From NCBI GenBank assembly GCA_025998875.1, contig AP024675.1:1647549-1711548 (forward strand): a DNA stretch of 64,000 nucleotides, given 5' to 3'. Numbering within the stretch: position 1 is the stretch's first letter; the number at the start of each line of letters is the position of its first letter. Below are positions 55,464-63,850 of the stretch, piece by piece. Made by a program: the position numbers and the translations under genes. The notes beneath the pieces are model-generated. The model worked only from the letters and a program-made list of their open reading frames with translations, was not told where the DNA came from and searched no databases. The DNA comes from Bacteroidota bacterium (GTDB lineage Bacteria > Bacteroidota > Rhodothermia > JANXDC01).

Positions 55464-56851
55464 CACGTCGTCTCCCGTATTTCGCCGACAACGGGAATCC
55501 CCGTGCGCGAGATATCCGCCGGAGCCAGGATCACCTCATCCCGGTAAGCGCGAGCCAGGGCCACGGCGATACCCCCGCTCAGACCGAAAAGGAAAGCCAG
55601 GCCCAGGTTGAGCAACCAGTTCGGGCTTGAGGGCAGTCCGGGCACGTTCGGCGAGCTGATCGTGTTGATGGCGATCTCCTGTTGCAGACGCAACATGGCG
55701 ATGCGCGCCTCTTCCCGCTGCCGCAGGAGGGCGTTGTAGACCTGATCGTTTTCCCCGATGGCCCGGCGCAGCCGCTCGTAGGTGGTCTCCTGGTCGATCA
55801 GGCCAGAGATCTGCCCCCGGAGCCGATCCAGTTCGGCCTGTAGCTGGCGTTCGGCCGCGGCAAGTCCGGCGATGCCCACGCGTTCCTGCTCAATGGACTG
55901 GTTGATTTCGGTGAGCAACTGCTGGCGGGTTTCCCGGATCTGCTGCTCGATCTGCCGCATCTCCGGGTACTGAGGCGTGTAGGTTTCGGCCAGTTTAGCG
56001 CGCTGGATAAGCAGCTCAGCGAGTCGATTCCTCAGACTTACCAGCGTTCCCGTTTGGCTCAGGCTGTTGGTCACATCCGTAGAGGGTATGCTGGTGAGTT
56101 GACCGCTCTGGATGGCCTGTTCCAGCTCGCGCAGGCGGGTTTCCCGCTCCAGACGCTGGGCTCGAATTTCGGTCAGCCGCTGAGCCAGGGCCAAGATCTG
56201 GTCAGCCAGCAGGCGTCGCTGCACCTCGGGAGAGATGAAGTTGCGCGACTTCTGGAACTCCAGCTGCTGGGCCTCCAGATCGCGCAGCTTCTGCTCTGCC
56301 TCCCGCACCTGGGCCTCGAAGAACTGATACGTGCGGGTCCGGTTGTAGAGCCGGGAGCGGAAGTCGCGGTACGTATCGATGAGGGCCTGCAGAACGGCCG
56401 CCGCGCGCTCCGGGTTGGTGTCCGAATACTGCAGCCGGATCACCCCCGCGTCGCGGAGGGGTTCGGTTTTGAGCCGAGACCAGAATCGCTTGATCACCCG
56501 GTCCAGGTGCTCCCGTTCATTGGCCGCACCGGTGGAGATGGCCCGGTCCAGACCGGTTTTGCGTACCACTTCTTCCGCGATGGGCCGACTGCGCATGATC
56601 TCGATGTCGGCCATCACGATCTGTTCGATATTCCGGGGCTGAACCGTAGTGCCCAGGAGCGTGGCGATCTCCGACTGGGGATCGCGCTCCAGGAGGATTC
56701 GGGCCTCCGAGGTATATAGCTTGGGCAACAGCGCCGTTACCAGCGCGACTGTGCCGACTACGGCCAGCAGGAAGAATACGATCAGGTACCAGTACCGCCG
56801 GAAAGCGGTCTGTACTGTGTACCCGAGGGCCTGATAGGGCGTCGTTTCCAT
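55463..56851 (-). CDS. Wzz/GumC-type chain-length determinant protein
   Basis: A 462-residue polysaccharide co-polymerase. TM1 (YWYLIVFFLLAVVGTVALVTALL) is followed by YTSEARILLERDPQSEIATLL, typical of the Wzz domain. A long coiled coil (about residues 160-380, Glu/Gln/Arg/Leu rich) follows, then NVPGLPSSPNWLLNLGLAFLF (the Pro-rich start of TM2). Only a short cytoplasmic tail remains, because the kinase-like domain is encoded by the next gene. ATG 56851 is used since a gaggtga SD precedes it; a GTG at 56860 would overlap the upstream stop. Confidence 0.9.
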   Translation of the reverse strand: METTPYQALGYTVQTAFRRYWYLIVFFLLAVVGTVALVTALLPKLYTSEARILLERDPQSEIATLLGTTVQPRNIEQIVMADIEIMRSRPIAEEVVRKTGLDRAISTGAANEREHLDRVIKRFWSRLKTEPLRDAGVIRLQYSDTNPERAAAVLQALIDTYRDFRSRLYNRTRTYQFFEAQVREAEQKLRDLEAQQLEFQKSRNFISPEVQRRLLADQILALAQRLTEIRAQRLERETRLRELEQAIQSGQLTSIPSTDVTNSLSQTGTLVSLRNRLAELLIQRAKLAETYTPQYPEMRQIEQQIRETRQQLLTEINQSIEQERVGIAGLAAAERQLQAELDRLRGQISGLIDQETTYERLRRAIGENDQVYNALLRQREEARIAMLRLQQEIAINTISSPNVPGLPSSPNWLLNLGLAFLFGLSGGIAVALARAYRDEVILAPADISRTGIPVVGEIRETT

Positions 56852-56856
56852 GGCGC

Positions 56857-57582
56857 TCACCTCGTTGTGACCTGGTACAGAATCAAAGCCTGGATAGCCG
56901 CATTGATCGGCGGGATCAAGCTATTATAAACCCGGGTCATAAAGTTTTCGATGTCATAGATCACGGTAGTGGGCACGTAGATGATATCCCCCGCCTCCAG
57001 CGGCACGTTCAGTTCCGGTCTTCGGCTCACCGAACCGGCGCGCAGGTCGAGCCGATAGGCGCGGTACCGGCCGTCTTCGCCGCGGCGCAAGAGCATAACG
57101 CTCTGGCGTTTGGCGGAGGGCCGGAAGCTTCCCGCCATCGCAATGGCCTTGAGCACGGTCATGTTCGGTTGCATGATCTGAAGGCCGGGCTCGTTGACCT
57201 CCCCGACCACGAAAACGGCCTGGTTGGCGGCGATATGCACGATCACCGTCACCTCCGGATTGCGGAGGATGACGCTGTAGGCCTCCTCAACCCGCCGTTT
57301 GAGGTCGTTGGGTGTAAGCCCGGCCGCGACCACATCGCCCAGGTAGGGAAGCGAGATGCGCCCATCGGGCCGGACCGTGACAGTTTGGTTGAACTGATCC
57401 GTCTCCTGGAACTTGAATTCGAGCACATCACCGACGTTGATCCGGTAATTGCCCGGGGATAAGGTAGGCAGCTCCTGAGCCGATCCCTGCGCGCTCTGCT
57501 CCGCAACGCGGCGCGAAGAGCCGCATCCGGACAGAAAACCGAGCAAGATGAGGAGGCCTATGCCTGCGTACATGGGTCTCAT
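56857..57582 (-). CDS. Wza-like polysaccharide export outer-membrane lipoprotein
   Basis: A 241-residue lipoprotein: signal peptide with lipobox LLGFLSGCGSS (Cys near residue 20), a poly_export domain (YRINVGDVLEFKFQETDQFN, VRPDGRISLPYLGDVVAAGL, LKRRVEEAYSVILRNPEVTV) and one SLBB domain (VFVVGEVNEPGLQIMQPNMT). The C-terminal helix (NSLIPPINAAIQALIL) could form the outer-membrane alpha-barrel. Shorter than E. coli Wza, it lacks extra SLBB repeats. The start MRPMYAG follows aaaggggg. It is the first gene of the EPS operon. Confidence 0.92.
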   Translation of the reverse strand: MRPMYAGIGLLILLGFLSGCGSSRRVAEQSAQGSAQELPTLSPGNYRINVGDVLEFKFQETDQFNQTVTVRPDGRISLPYLGDVVAAGLTPNDLKRRVEEAYSVILRNPEVTVIVHIAANQAVFVVGEVNEPGLQIMQPNMTVLKAIAMAGSFRPSAKRQSVMLLRRGEDGRYRAYRLDLRAGSVSRRPELNVPLEAGDIIYVPTTVIYDIENFMTRVYNSLIPPINAAIQALILYQVTTR

Positions 57583-57691
57583 GATGATACAACCCCCTTT
57601 CCCTTTGGCCCATTTTCCGGTGTTTTCAGGCTTCGGCCCGGTATTGGTCAAATTCCATGCCCGGATGCAAAGAAGGGCAGGACCCACACAG

Positions 57692-57726
57692 AAAAAAGCC
57701 GGGCCCGGTTCCATCCGGTACCCGGC
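57692..57726 (-). terminator. Intrinsic terminator in the leader of the EPS operon (attenuator candidate)
   Basis: On the minus strand a 10-bp stem (gccggg plus ccgg pairing with ccgg plus cccggc, 57698-57726) with a ggatgg-type 6-base loop is followed by six T (57697-57692). It lies 110 bases before the Wza-like gene. No minus-strand gene ends here, since galE on the other side is divergent, so it would terminate only the leader transcript. Confidence 0.75.
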
Positions 57727-58024
57727 CATCCGCCTGACTCGGACACGTGGGTTGGGAGAAGGGTGTGGGGTGCCTGTACTGCCCATAAGACCCATGATGG
57801 CTCGAGAGCATTACACCTGATCGGGCGCAGCCGGACAGGTGCCTGCTTCGGCGGGGCGCCCTGTCGGTGGGCCTGGCCGAGGGAGGTGGCACAGCGTCCG
57901 GAGAGGAGCCCGCAGGGAGCCTCTGAGATCCGATCCGGGTTTCGTAGTGGTACATATCTGCAAAGCCCGCCCGATATCGGAACGGCACTGTTTGTGCTTG
58001 ATACAGCGCGGTGGAGATCAGCGA
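57727..58024. other. Divergent leader/promoter region between the EPS operon and galE
   Basis: No conserved coding frame is seen. No clear TAnnTTTG element was found for either direction. Several short GC dyads occur (for example near 57830-57880). The EPS leader upstream of the terminator would originate here. Confidence 0.45.
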
Positions 58025-59005
58025 ATGCGTATTCTGGTTACCGGTGCGGCCGGGTATATCGGCAGCGTAGTTACCGAGCTGCTCGTGGAATCGGGACACG
58101 AGGTCTGGGCTCTGGATAACCTCCAGCACGGCCACCGGCAGGCCGTGCATCCGAAGGCACACTTTGTAGCGCTTGATCTGCGCGATGGGGCCAGCCTGCG
58201 GGAGCTGCTACAGGCCCTCAGGCCAGAGGCCGTGGTGCACCTGGCCGCCGAGGCCCTCATCGACGTCTCCATTCGAGATCCGGGGCGTTTCTACGCCGCC
58301 AACGTCTGCGGCGGGCTCAATCTGCTTGAGGCTATGCGCATAGCGGGCACCGAGCGGCTCGTCTTCAGCTCAACAGCCGCCGTGTATGGAGAGCCGGAGC
58401 GCGTGCCAATCCCCGAAGAGGCCCCGCTCAGGCCCGTAAACGCCTATGGAGAGTCCAAACTCGCCTTCGAGCGTATGCTCCCCTGGTACCGTCGCGCCTT
58501 CGGACTGCGCTATGTCGTGCTTCGGTATTTCAACGCCTGTGGAGCCACAGAGCGCTACGGAGAGTATCACGTGCCGGAGACCCACCTCATCCCCATTCTT
58601 TTCGAGGTCGCGCTCCGGTTGCGTCCCTTTGTCTCCGTATACGGGACGGACTATGAGACGCCGGATGGCACCTGCATCCGGGATTATATTCACGTTGTCG
58701 ATATCGCGCGCGCCCATCTGCTTGCGCTCGAACATCTGGACCGGCTCGAAGCGGCCATCTACAACCTGGGCAACGGCAACGGATACTCGAACCTGGAGGT
58801 GATCCGAACGGTAGAATATGTGACCGGCCGGCCGATCCCCTGGGAGCCAGCGCCCCGACGTCCCGGTGACCCCGCTCGCCTGATCGCCAGCGCCGAGCGC
58901 ATCCGCAGGGAGCTGGGCTGGGAGCCGCTCTATCCCGATCTGGAGCGCATGGTTGCCTCGGCCTGGTCCTGGAGGGTACGTCATCCGAGAGGATATGCGC
59001 CATGA
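58025..59005 (+). CDS. galE: UDP-glucose 4-epimerase (GalE-like SDR)
   Basis: A 326-residue extended SDR: Rossmann motif RILVTGAAGYIGSVVTELL, DNLQHGHRQAV, VVHLAAEALIDVS, SSTAAVYGEPE and the catalytic Y-x3-K in NAYGESKLAFE. RYFNACGA and DYIHVVDIARAHLLAL are typical of GalE. It interconverts UDP-glucose/UDP-galactose or the N-acetyl forms. It leads an operon with hddA and gmhA, each overlapping the last by 4 bases, and is divergent from the EPS operon. A ggtggag SD precedes the ATG. Confidence 0.92.
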   Translation: MRILVTGAAGYIGSVVTELLVESGHEVWALDNLQHGHRQAVHPKAHFVALDLRDGASLRELLQALRPEAVVHLAAEALIDVSIRDPGRFYAANVCGGLNLLEAMRIAGTERLVFSSTAAVYGEPERVPIPEEAPLRPVNAYGESKLAFERMLPWYRRAFGLRYVVLRYFNACGATERYGEYHVPETHLIPILFEVALRLRPFVSVYGTDYETPDGTCIRDYIHVVDIARAHLLALEHLDRLEAAIYNLGNGNGYSNLEVIRTVEYVTGRPIPWEPAPRRPGDPARLIASAERIRRELGWEPLYPDLERMVASAWSWRVRHPRGYAP

Positions 59006-60033
59006 TCATATCGCGTACTCCGCTGCGTATCAGCTTCGCCGGAGGGGGCACGGATCTGCCCGCCTTCTATGAGCAAGGAGAGCCGGGTGCCGTGCTGAGC
59101 ACCACGATCGACAAGTACATTTACATCACGGTCAACCGGAAATTTGACCAGCTGATCCGGGCCAGCTATTCGATCACCGAGATCGTGGAGCGACCCGAAG
59201 AGCTGCGCCATGAACTTATCCGGGAAGCGCTCCTGCTCTGTGGCATCCGGGGCGGGGTGGAGATCACCTCCATATCCGATATCCCCTCCCAGGGAACGGG
59301 CTTGGGCTCTTCGAGCGCGTACACGGTCGGGTTGCTCAACGCCCTGTACGCCTATCGGGGGATTTTTGCCGGGGCTGAGCGTCTGGCCCGTGAGGCCTGT
59401 TATATTGAACTGGTGCGGTGCGCCAAGCCCATCGGCAAACAGGATCAGTACATCGCTGCCTACGGGGGGCTGCAGTTTATCCAATTTCACCCCGATGGGT
59501 CGGTGTTCGTCGATCCGGTGATCTGTCAACCCCAGACCCGGCATGCCCTGCAGGCGCACCTGATGCTTTTCTATACCGGGCAGACCCGCTCGGCCGATGC
59601 CATTCTGCAGGAACAGCAGCGCAACATGCGCGAGCAGTCCGAAAAAAGGGCCATTCTGCGGCGTTTCGTACAGCATGCCTGGGAACTGCGCAGGGCCTTG
59701 GAGGCAAACGATCTGAGCACTTTCGGTGAGGTGCTCCACGAGGCCTGGATCTACAAGCGCCAGCTGGCCAACGGCATCTCCAACCCGCAAATCGATCACT
59801 GGTATGCGCTCGCCCGCAAGGCCGGGGCGATCGGAGGCAAAATCACGGGGGCCGGCGGCGGAGGATTTCTCCTGCTTTTCGTGCCCCCAGAACGCCAGGA
59901 AGCCGTGCGTCGGGCGCTGAGCGAGCTCAGATATGTGCCTTTCCGCTTCGAACCGCAGGGAAGTAAGATCATCTACATCGAGGAAGAGCGTCTGGATTTC
60001 TGCCCTACTGAAGCATACGAGAAACGGCCATGA
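59002..60033 (+). CDS. hddA: GHMP kinase, probably D-glycero-alpha-D-manno-heptose 7-phosphate kinase
   Basis: A 343-residue GHMP kinase: IISRTPLRISFAGGGTDLPA at the start, ATP loop SQGTGLGSSSAYTVGLLNAL, KQDQYIAAYGGLQFI and the C-terminal GGKITGAGGGGFLLLF. The PLRISFAGGGTDLP opening is the mark of HddA and related sugar kinases. The following gmhA supports heptose-7-phosphate as substrate, for the GDP-D-alpha-D-heptose route. Other partners (GmhB, HddC) are not in the window. Confidence 0.87.
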   Translation: MIISRTPLRISFAGGGTDLPAFYEQGEPGAVLSTTIDKYIYITVNRKFDQLIRASYSITEIVERPEELRHELIREALLLCGIRGGVEITSISDIPSQGTGLGSSSAYTVGLLNALYAYRGIFAGAERLAREACYIELVRCAKPIGKQDQYIAAYGGLQFIQFHPDGSVFVDPVICQPQTRHALQAHLMLFYTGQTRSADAILQEQQRNMREQSEKRAILRRFVQHAWELRRALEANDLSTFGEVLHEAWIYKRQLANGISNPQIDHWYALARKAGAIGGKITGAGGGGFLLLFVPPERQEAVRRALSELRYVPFRFEPQGSKIIYIEEERLDFCPTEAYEKRP

Positions 60034-60635
60034 GCACCCCCGTAGATCGCCGCGCCTTCATCCGGGAGTACCTGAACGGTTTTCAGCTCTGTCTGGCTTC
60101 TCTGGATGCGGCAGAGGTAGAGCGATTGCTGGAGATTCTGGAGCAGGCCTACTGCGAGGACCGTACGGTTTTTGTGCTCGGAAACGGGGGAAGCGCGGCC
60201 ACGGCGGCGCATATGGCCTGTGATCTGACGAAAAACGCCATTCCCGATCGGCCTGGATTGCGCGTTCTGGCCCTCCCCGAACAGGTGCCCTACCTCACCG
60301 CCCTGGCCAACGATACGGGCTATGAGCGGGTGTTTGCTGAGATGCTACGGCTCTGGGCGCGCCCCGGGGATGTGGTGATCGTCATCTCCGGAAGCGGCAA
60401 TTCCCCCAACGTGCTGGAGGCCATCCGGACAGCCAGACAGATCGGCGCCACCGTGGTGGGATTGCTGGGCTTTGACGGGGGGCAGGCCAGGACGCTTGTG
60501 GACCACTGCGTGCATGTGCGCGCCGATCATTACGGATACGTGGAAGACGCGCACATGGTGCTCAATCACCTCATTACGTCCTATTTCCAGAAGCGCTACG
60601 GCCCCGCCCCATACCCCGGAGGGCGATCCGGCTGA
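60030..60635 (+). CDS. gmhA: Phosphoheptose isomerase (SIS domain)
   Basis: A 201-residue SIS-domain isomerase turning sedoheptulose-7-phosphate into D-glycero-D-manno-heptose-7-phosphate. Diagnostic parts: VFVLGNGGSAATAAHMACDL, ALANDTGYERVFAEML, VISGSGNSPNVLEAI and the C-terminal YGYVEDAHMVLNH, which carries a metal/active-site His. Its ATG overlaps the hddA stop (ATGA). With hddA it supplies heptose for LPS, S-layer glycan or the EPS made by the neighbouring cluster. Confidence 0.92.
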   Translation: MSTPVDRRAFIREYLNGFQLCLASLDAAEVERLLEILEQAYCEDRTVFVLGNGGSAATAAHMACDLTKNAIPDRPGLRVLALPEQVPYLTALANDTGYERVFAEMLRLWARPGDVVIVISGSGNSPNVLEAIRTARQIGATVVGLLGFDGGQARTLVDHCVHVRADHYGYVEDAHMVLNHLITSYFQKRYGPAPYPGGRSG

Positions 60636-60652
60636 TCCAGTCTCCGCCTGCC

Positions 60653-60669
60653 CCCCGATCCGATCGGGG
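60653..60669 (+). terminator. Hairpin downstream of gmhA
   Basis: Stem ccccga (60653-60658)/tcgggg (60664-60669) with a 5-base loop, 18 bases after the gmhA stop. No T-run follows, so it may protect the 3' end rather than terminate alone. Confidence 0.4.
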
Positions 60670-60754
60670 CGCGATACCTTGAGGGCAGGCCGCTTTAGGC
60701 GTGCCGTCGGGTGCTTCCCGGTCAGAAAAAAGGACGTGCCCGGGGCGTCGCAAG

Positions 60755-60786
60755 AAAACAAAAAGGCCGCCCCCAACGAGGCGACC
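60755..60786 (-). terminator. ssrA intrinsic terminator
   Basis: Minus strand stem ggtcgcc/ggcggcc (60786-60780 with 60771-60765), then tttttgtttt (60764-60755), immediately downstream of the tmRNA 3' end. A second, weaker hairpin (gacg/cgtc, 60733-60749) with its own T6 tract follows. Confidence 0.7.
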
Positions 60787-60791
60787 CTGCG

Positions 60792-61152
60792 TGGAGATGG
60801 CGGGAGTCGAACCCGCGTCCGGACCAGCCCGCACACAGGCTTCTACGGGCGTAGTCGGTTTATCGGTTCTCGTTCTGCGCTTAGCCAACCGACAGGCGGC
60901 ACAGAACCAGCCCTTCGGCGATCTCGTCTTCAGGTCCCGGGCCAGGACTCCGAAGACCAGCCTGCCCGATGCGATGCCCGTTCGTCAGGGGGCAGGCGCC
61001 CCGACGGCGGACAGATGGCGGGAGATTACGCCGCCATCGCGTAGGAGTACGAGTTCGCACTTCTTTGTGCGAGGCGTGTTTTACGGGCTTTCGCCTCCAG
61101 CCCGGCCCGCCGCCTGTGCTCCTGCCTGGTCCGTCGAAACCAGCTCATCCCC
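60792..61152 (-). ncRNA. ssrA: Transfer-messenger RNA (tmRNA)
   Basis: About 361 bases, minus strand. The 5' end GGGGATGAGCTGGTTTCGAC and the 3' end GGTTCGACTCCCGCCATCTCC form the tRNA-like domain: a 7-bp acceptor stem (GGGGATG with CATCTCC) and a T-arm GGTTCGACTCC. The 3' CCA is not encoded; ACGCA follows. The tag frame (61058-61026) begins at a GCG resume codon and reads ANSYSYAMAA, then TAA, ending in the usual A-M-A-A degron. GC-rich stems between tag and T-arm fit the pseudoknots. tmRNA with SmpB rescues stalled ribosomes. Confidence 0.95.
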
Positions 61153-61217
61153 AGTATGCACAAAGAACCCTTGGCCACAAAGGCACCGATAAAAACGCAC
61201 ACGGAGGCTGTCAGGTT

Positions 61218-61664
61218 TCATTCGATCGTGATCGGCCGCAGCGCATAGGGCACGGGCTCAAAGCCCCTTTTGCGCAGCGCCCGGCCTATGGGTTCGGCTA
61301 CGCGTCGGCTGAGGGCCGCGTTTAGGTGGCCGATCCGGGATCGGCCCAGCACGTAGTAGCGGTACGCATGCACGTACAGACGCACCCGATGGGAGTCGAT
61401 CGGCACCAGCTCCACGTACCCTTCCACCCGATACAGAAGCAGATGCGCGATCGTCCTGGGGTGGGTGCTTATGCTTTGCGGCGTGGGGCCGGGCCGCACC
61501 TGCCATCCGGCCTCCTTGAGCGCTTCCTCGAGCAAGAGCATAAGTCGGAGATGCCAGACGTCCGGAGTCCGAAAATCCCGGAACGGAGGGGGCAGGCTTG
61601 CCACACACCCCGGAAGCCAGAGGCCAAACAGCAGGAGCAAGGCGCGTCCTACAGCTCCAGCCAT
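61218..61664 (-). CDS. Small lipoprotein of unknown function
   Basis: A 148-residue protein with lipobox LFGLWLPGCVAS (Cys near residue 20). The rest is a mixed alpha/beta domain with RLMLLLEEALKEAGWQV, VEGYVELVPIDSHRVRLYV and RRVAEPIGRALRKRGFEPV. No family was recognised. It overlaps the end of the Wzi-like gene by 16 bases, so a shared transcript and possibly a shared role in surface polysaccharide are likely. It lies 65 bases from the ssrA 5' end. Confidence 0.7.
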   Translation of the reverse strand: MAGAVGRALLLLFGLWLPGCVASLPPPFRDFRTPDVWHLRLMLLLEEALKEAGWQVRPGPTPQSISTHPRTIAHLLLYRVEGYVELVPIDSHRVRLYVHAYRYYVLGRSRIGHLNAALSRRVAEPIGRALRKRGFEPVPYALRPITIE

Positions 61665-63301
61665 ATGCCCACCTGAAAGCGTTTGAGCCCTTCTACCGGT
61701 CCCCGATGGGGTATGCGCACAAACCCGCGGCCGAAGATCCACAGGCCTCTCCATGGTTCCCAGCTTGCCTGCAGTTCTGCCTCGTGCCAGCTCTGTCGTA
61801 TCCCGTCGAGGAAAGGTTTTCGCTTATCCGGAGGGTAATCGCCCCGCAGTACGTCTCCGCCCACATTGCGCACCAGTCGACCCAGGCTATCGGAGATGTT
61901 GGCCCCGTGCCGACGGTAGCGCCACAGCGATTTAAGATGCACCCTGCTCGATAACCAGAGCTCCAAGGCCCCATAGAGCTGATCCCCGTTTGGACCCAGG
62001 GGATGGCCCAGCGAGACGGCATTATGCGTGTAGCTGTTATACGGAATCCAGTGTGAGTACACGTAGGGCTCGATCCGGGTGTACTCCAGCTGCGCCGTCA
62101 TGCCCGAACGCACCAGAAAGGAGAGCCCAAGTTGCCAGGCCAGCTTGACGGACATGTGATCGGTGCCCAGCTTAACTAGATTTAGATCGTCCACCAGGAC
62201 GGCCGCGCTGAGCTCCAGATCCGATACCGGACGCCAGAGGGATTCGAGGCTGAAGAGCACGTTATCCCGATCCCAGAGGGCGTGTTCGGCGATCACAAAG
62301 GGATAAAAGGGCAACCAGTAGGTGGGCTCTATACCCCGGTTGCCGTATACGACCAGATCGGTGAAGGCCACCTGCCATCGGGGATGGGCGATGAATTCAA
62401 TGCGATGCAGCTGCAAAAAACGCGGTATGCTGGTGTATTCGAAGCGGCCTGTGTCCAGGGGAAAGGGGCGACGCCGCGGAGGATCCAGTAGCCACAACAG
62501 GGCGCTCTGATAGCGCAGACGGGGAAAAAAGAGTCGGGTTCGAAGAGCCGTATAGGAGCCCGGTTGGGCACTGAGAATCAGGCCGGCATCCTGACCGGCC
62601 CCATAGAGCAGGTGTCCGTGCAGGAGATCGAGCTGGATCCGAGCCCGATGCCAGCTCACCGAGGCCGTGGCCACGTCGCCGGAACGATCGGCTTCCTGGC
62701 GGACTTTGTACAGGTTGCGCCAGAACGGGTCATAGCGAAGCACCCGGGCTTCTCCCAGCAGTACGTATCCGGCGCGCGCCTCGCTGTAGAAGCCGATCCC
62801 TCCGGATAAAGCCCCCCGCAGGCGCAGGCCTCCGGTCCAGATCTGGCCCCATGAGGAGCCCTCCGGGGCCTGTACCCACCATAAATCCGGGCCCCCGAGG
62901 AGGTTGACATACAGGGCGTAATCGGTCCCTCGATCCCGGTACAGGTAGCGTACAGAATCCCGATCGAACCCCTGCCAGGGCCAGCGCAGCGCGGCCGATT
63001 CGGGGAGGCCCGATTCGGGTGCGAATTCCCGAGCAAAGCGCAGCCACCAGGACCGCTCCGTACGAGAACGTGGACGCTCGGTCACCTGCTGGAGCAGTTG
63101 GCCTATTTCGGTCCGGCTCAGGGGTCGGCTCTCAAAGGGGAAGTCCCCGATCCAGCCCCGGATCCGGCCGTAGCGCAACCAGTCGTAGACGGGATGTGCG
63201 GCCGGAACCAGCCCCGGATCCCGTATCTGCTGCGCCTGCCCCGACCCATCCGGGAGCAAGAGCGCGTATATTCCGATACACAGCGCGATGGGGAGCCGCA
63301 T
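61649..63301 (-). CDS. Capsule assembly Wzi-like outer-membrane protein
   Basis: A 550-residue outer-membrane beta-barrel protein: signal peptide ALCIGIYALLLPDGSGQAQ, an N-terminal HPVYDWLRYGRIRGWIGDFP segment, then alternating amphipathic strands with aromatic girdles. LHRIEFIAHPRWQVAFTDLV and RGIEPTYWLPFYPFVIAEH are typical Wzi-family blocks. Wzi binds capsule polymer at the cell surface. Here it would serve the EPS made by the cluster 4 kb away; this link is inference. Confidence 0.8.
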   Translation of the reverse strand: MRLPIALCIGIYALLLPDGSGQAQQIRDPGLVPAAHPVYDWLRYGRIRGWIGDFPFESRPLSRTEIGQLLQQVTERPRSRTERSWWLRFAREFAPESGLPESAALRWPWQGFDRDSVRYLYRDRGTDYALYVNLLGGPDLWWVQAPEGSSWGQIWTGGLRLRGALSGGIGFYSEARAGYVLLGEARVLRYDPFWRNLYKVRQEADRSGDVATASVSWHRARIQLDLLHGHLLYGAGQDAGLILSAQPGSYTALRTRLFFPRLRYQSALLWLLDPPRRRPFPLDTGRFEYTSIPRFLQLHRIEFIAHPRWQVAFTDLVVYGNRGIEPTYWLPFYPFVIAEHALWDRDNVLFSLESLWRPVSDLELSAAVLVDDLNLVKLGTDHMSVKLAWQLGLSFLVRSGMTAQLEYTRIEPYVYSHWIPYNSYTHNAVSLGHPLGPNGDQLYGALELWLSSRVHLKSLWRYRRHGANISDSLGRLVRNVGGDVLRGDYPPDKRKPFLDGIRQSWHEAELQASWEPWRGLWIFGRGFVRIPHRGPVEGLKRFQVGIWLEL

Positions 63302-63433
63302 CCGTCCATATTCCCAGGCTTGGGCTCATTTCGCAGGGAAGTTCTGCGGTTTGCTTCCGCGGCGCAAGCGGACTTGCCTCTTGCACCCCAGCGCCAGAAC
63401 GCTGTAAATACGAACACGTGGCGGAGATCTTCG
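63302..63433. other. Divergent intergenic region between the Wzi-like and STAS genes
   Basis: No clear promoter of the TAnnTTTG form is seen. A cagaacgctgtaaatacg stretch near 63396-63414 is AT-richer and may hold the STAS promoter. Confidence 0.35.
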
Positions 63434-63835
63434 ATGCGTTTTGAGATCGATCACCGAGATCAGTTCTCCATCCTCACCCCGTTGGAGGAGCGGCTGGATG
63501 CCACCGTGGCCCCCACGCTCAAGGCCGAGCTCGTGGTGCTCTGGACCGAGGGGGTGGAGAACCTGATCATCGACCTCACCCATGTGCGCCAGATCGACAG
63601 TTCCGGATTGAGTGCCCTGCTCCTGGCCCGACGCCAGTTCGCCGGAAACGGTGGGTTTTTCGCGCTCGCCGGGCTTCAGGAACCCGTGCTTCGGCTCATT
63701 CGCATCTCCATGCTGGAGGAGGTGCTGCCCATCTATGCCACGCTCGAAGAAGCCGTGGAGGCCTGCTATCTGGCTCTGCTGGATCGTGGGGAGGCAGATG
63801 CGGCCGACGAGACGCGTGATCTGAGCGGGGAGTAA
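63434..63835 (+). CDS. STAS-domain protein (anti-sigma-factor antagonist-like)
   Basis: A 133-residue protein. Residues 5-105 form a STAS domain: FSILTPLEERLDATVAPTLK, NLIIDLTHVRQIDSSGLSAL with the phosphorylatable Ser of the D-S-S-G motif, and LAGLQEPVLRLIRISMLEEV. Such proteins bind anti-sigma kinases in partner-switching, or act in stress and biofilm control. The C-terminal 25 residues are acidic. No kinase or phosphatase gene is adjacent; the sodium:solute symporter follows 15 bases later. Confidence 0.87.
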   Translation: MRFEIDHRDQFSILTPLEERLDATVAPTLKAELVVLWTEGVENLIIDLTHVRQIDSSGLSALLLARRQFAGNGGFFALAGLQEPVLRLIRISMLEEVLPIYATLEEAVEACYLALLDRGEADAADETRDLSGE

Positions 63836-63850
63836 GCCCCCGAGGGGGAG

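Noticed and set aside
57735-57755. cgagtcaggcgg on the minus strand resembles the B12 box of a cobalamin riboswitch
   Set aside because: No other core element (ggtgcaaatcc, gcaactg, gccactg) is found upstream, so it is a chance match.
57583-57838. JUMPstart/ops element of enteric polysaccharide operons in the EPS leader
   Set aside because: The ggcggtag core was not found on either strand.
57839-58024. In-frame N-terminal extension of galE by 62 codons
   Set aside because: The added sequence has no similarity to SDR proteins; the Rossmann motif starts right after ATG 58025, which has an SD.
61160-61185. ssrA promoter elements (gttctttg, tgcctttg)
   Set aside because: The TTTG part is present, but TA and a -33 TTG at the right spacing are missing, so no promoter was called.
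60472-61192. Plus-strand open frames across the tmRNA region
   Set aside because: The segment is explained by the minus-strand ssrA structure; frames lack SDs and family features.
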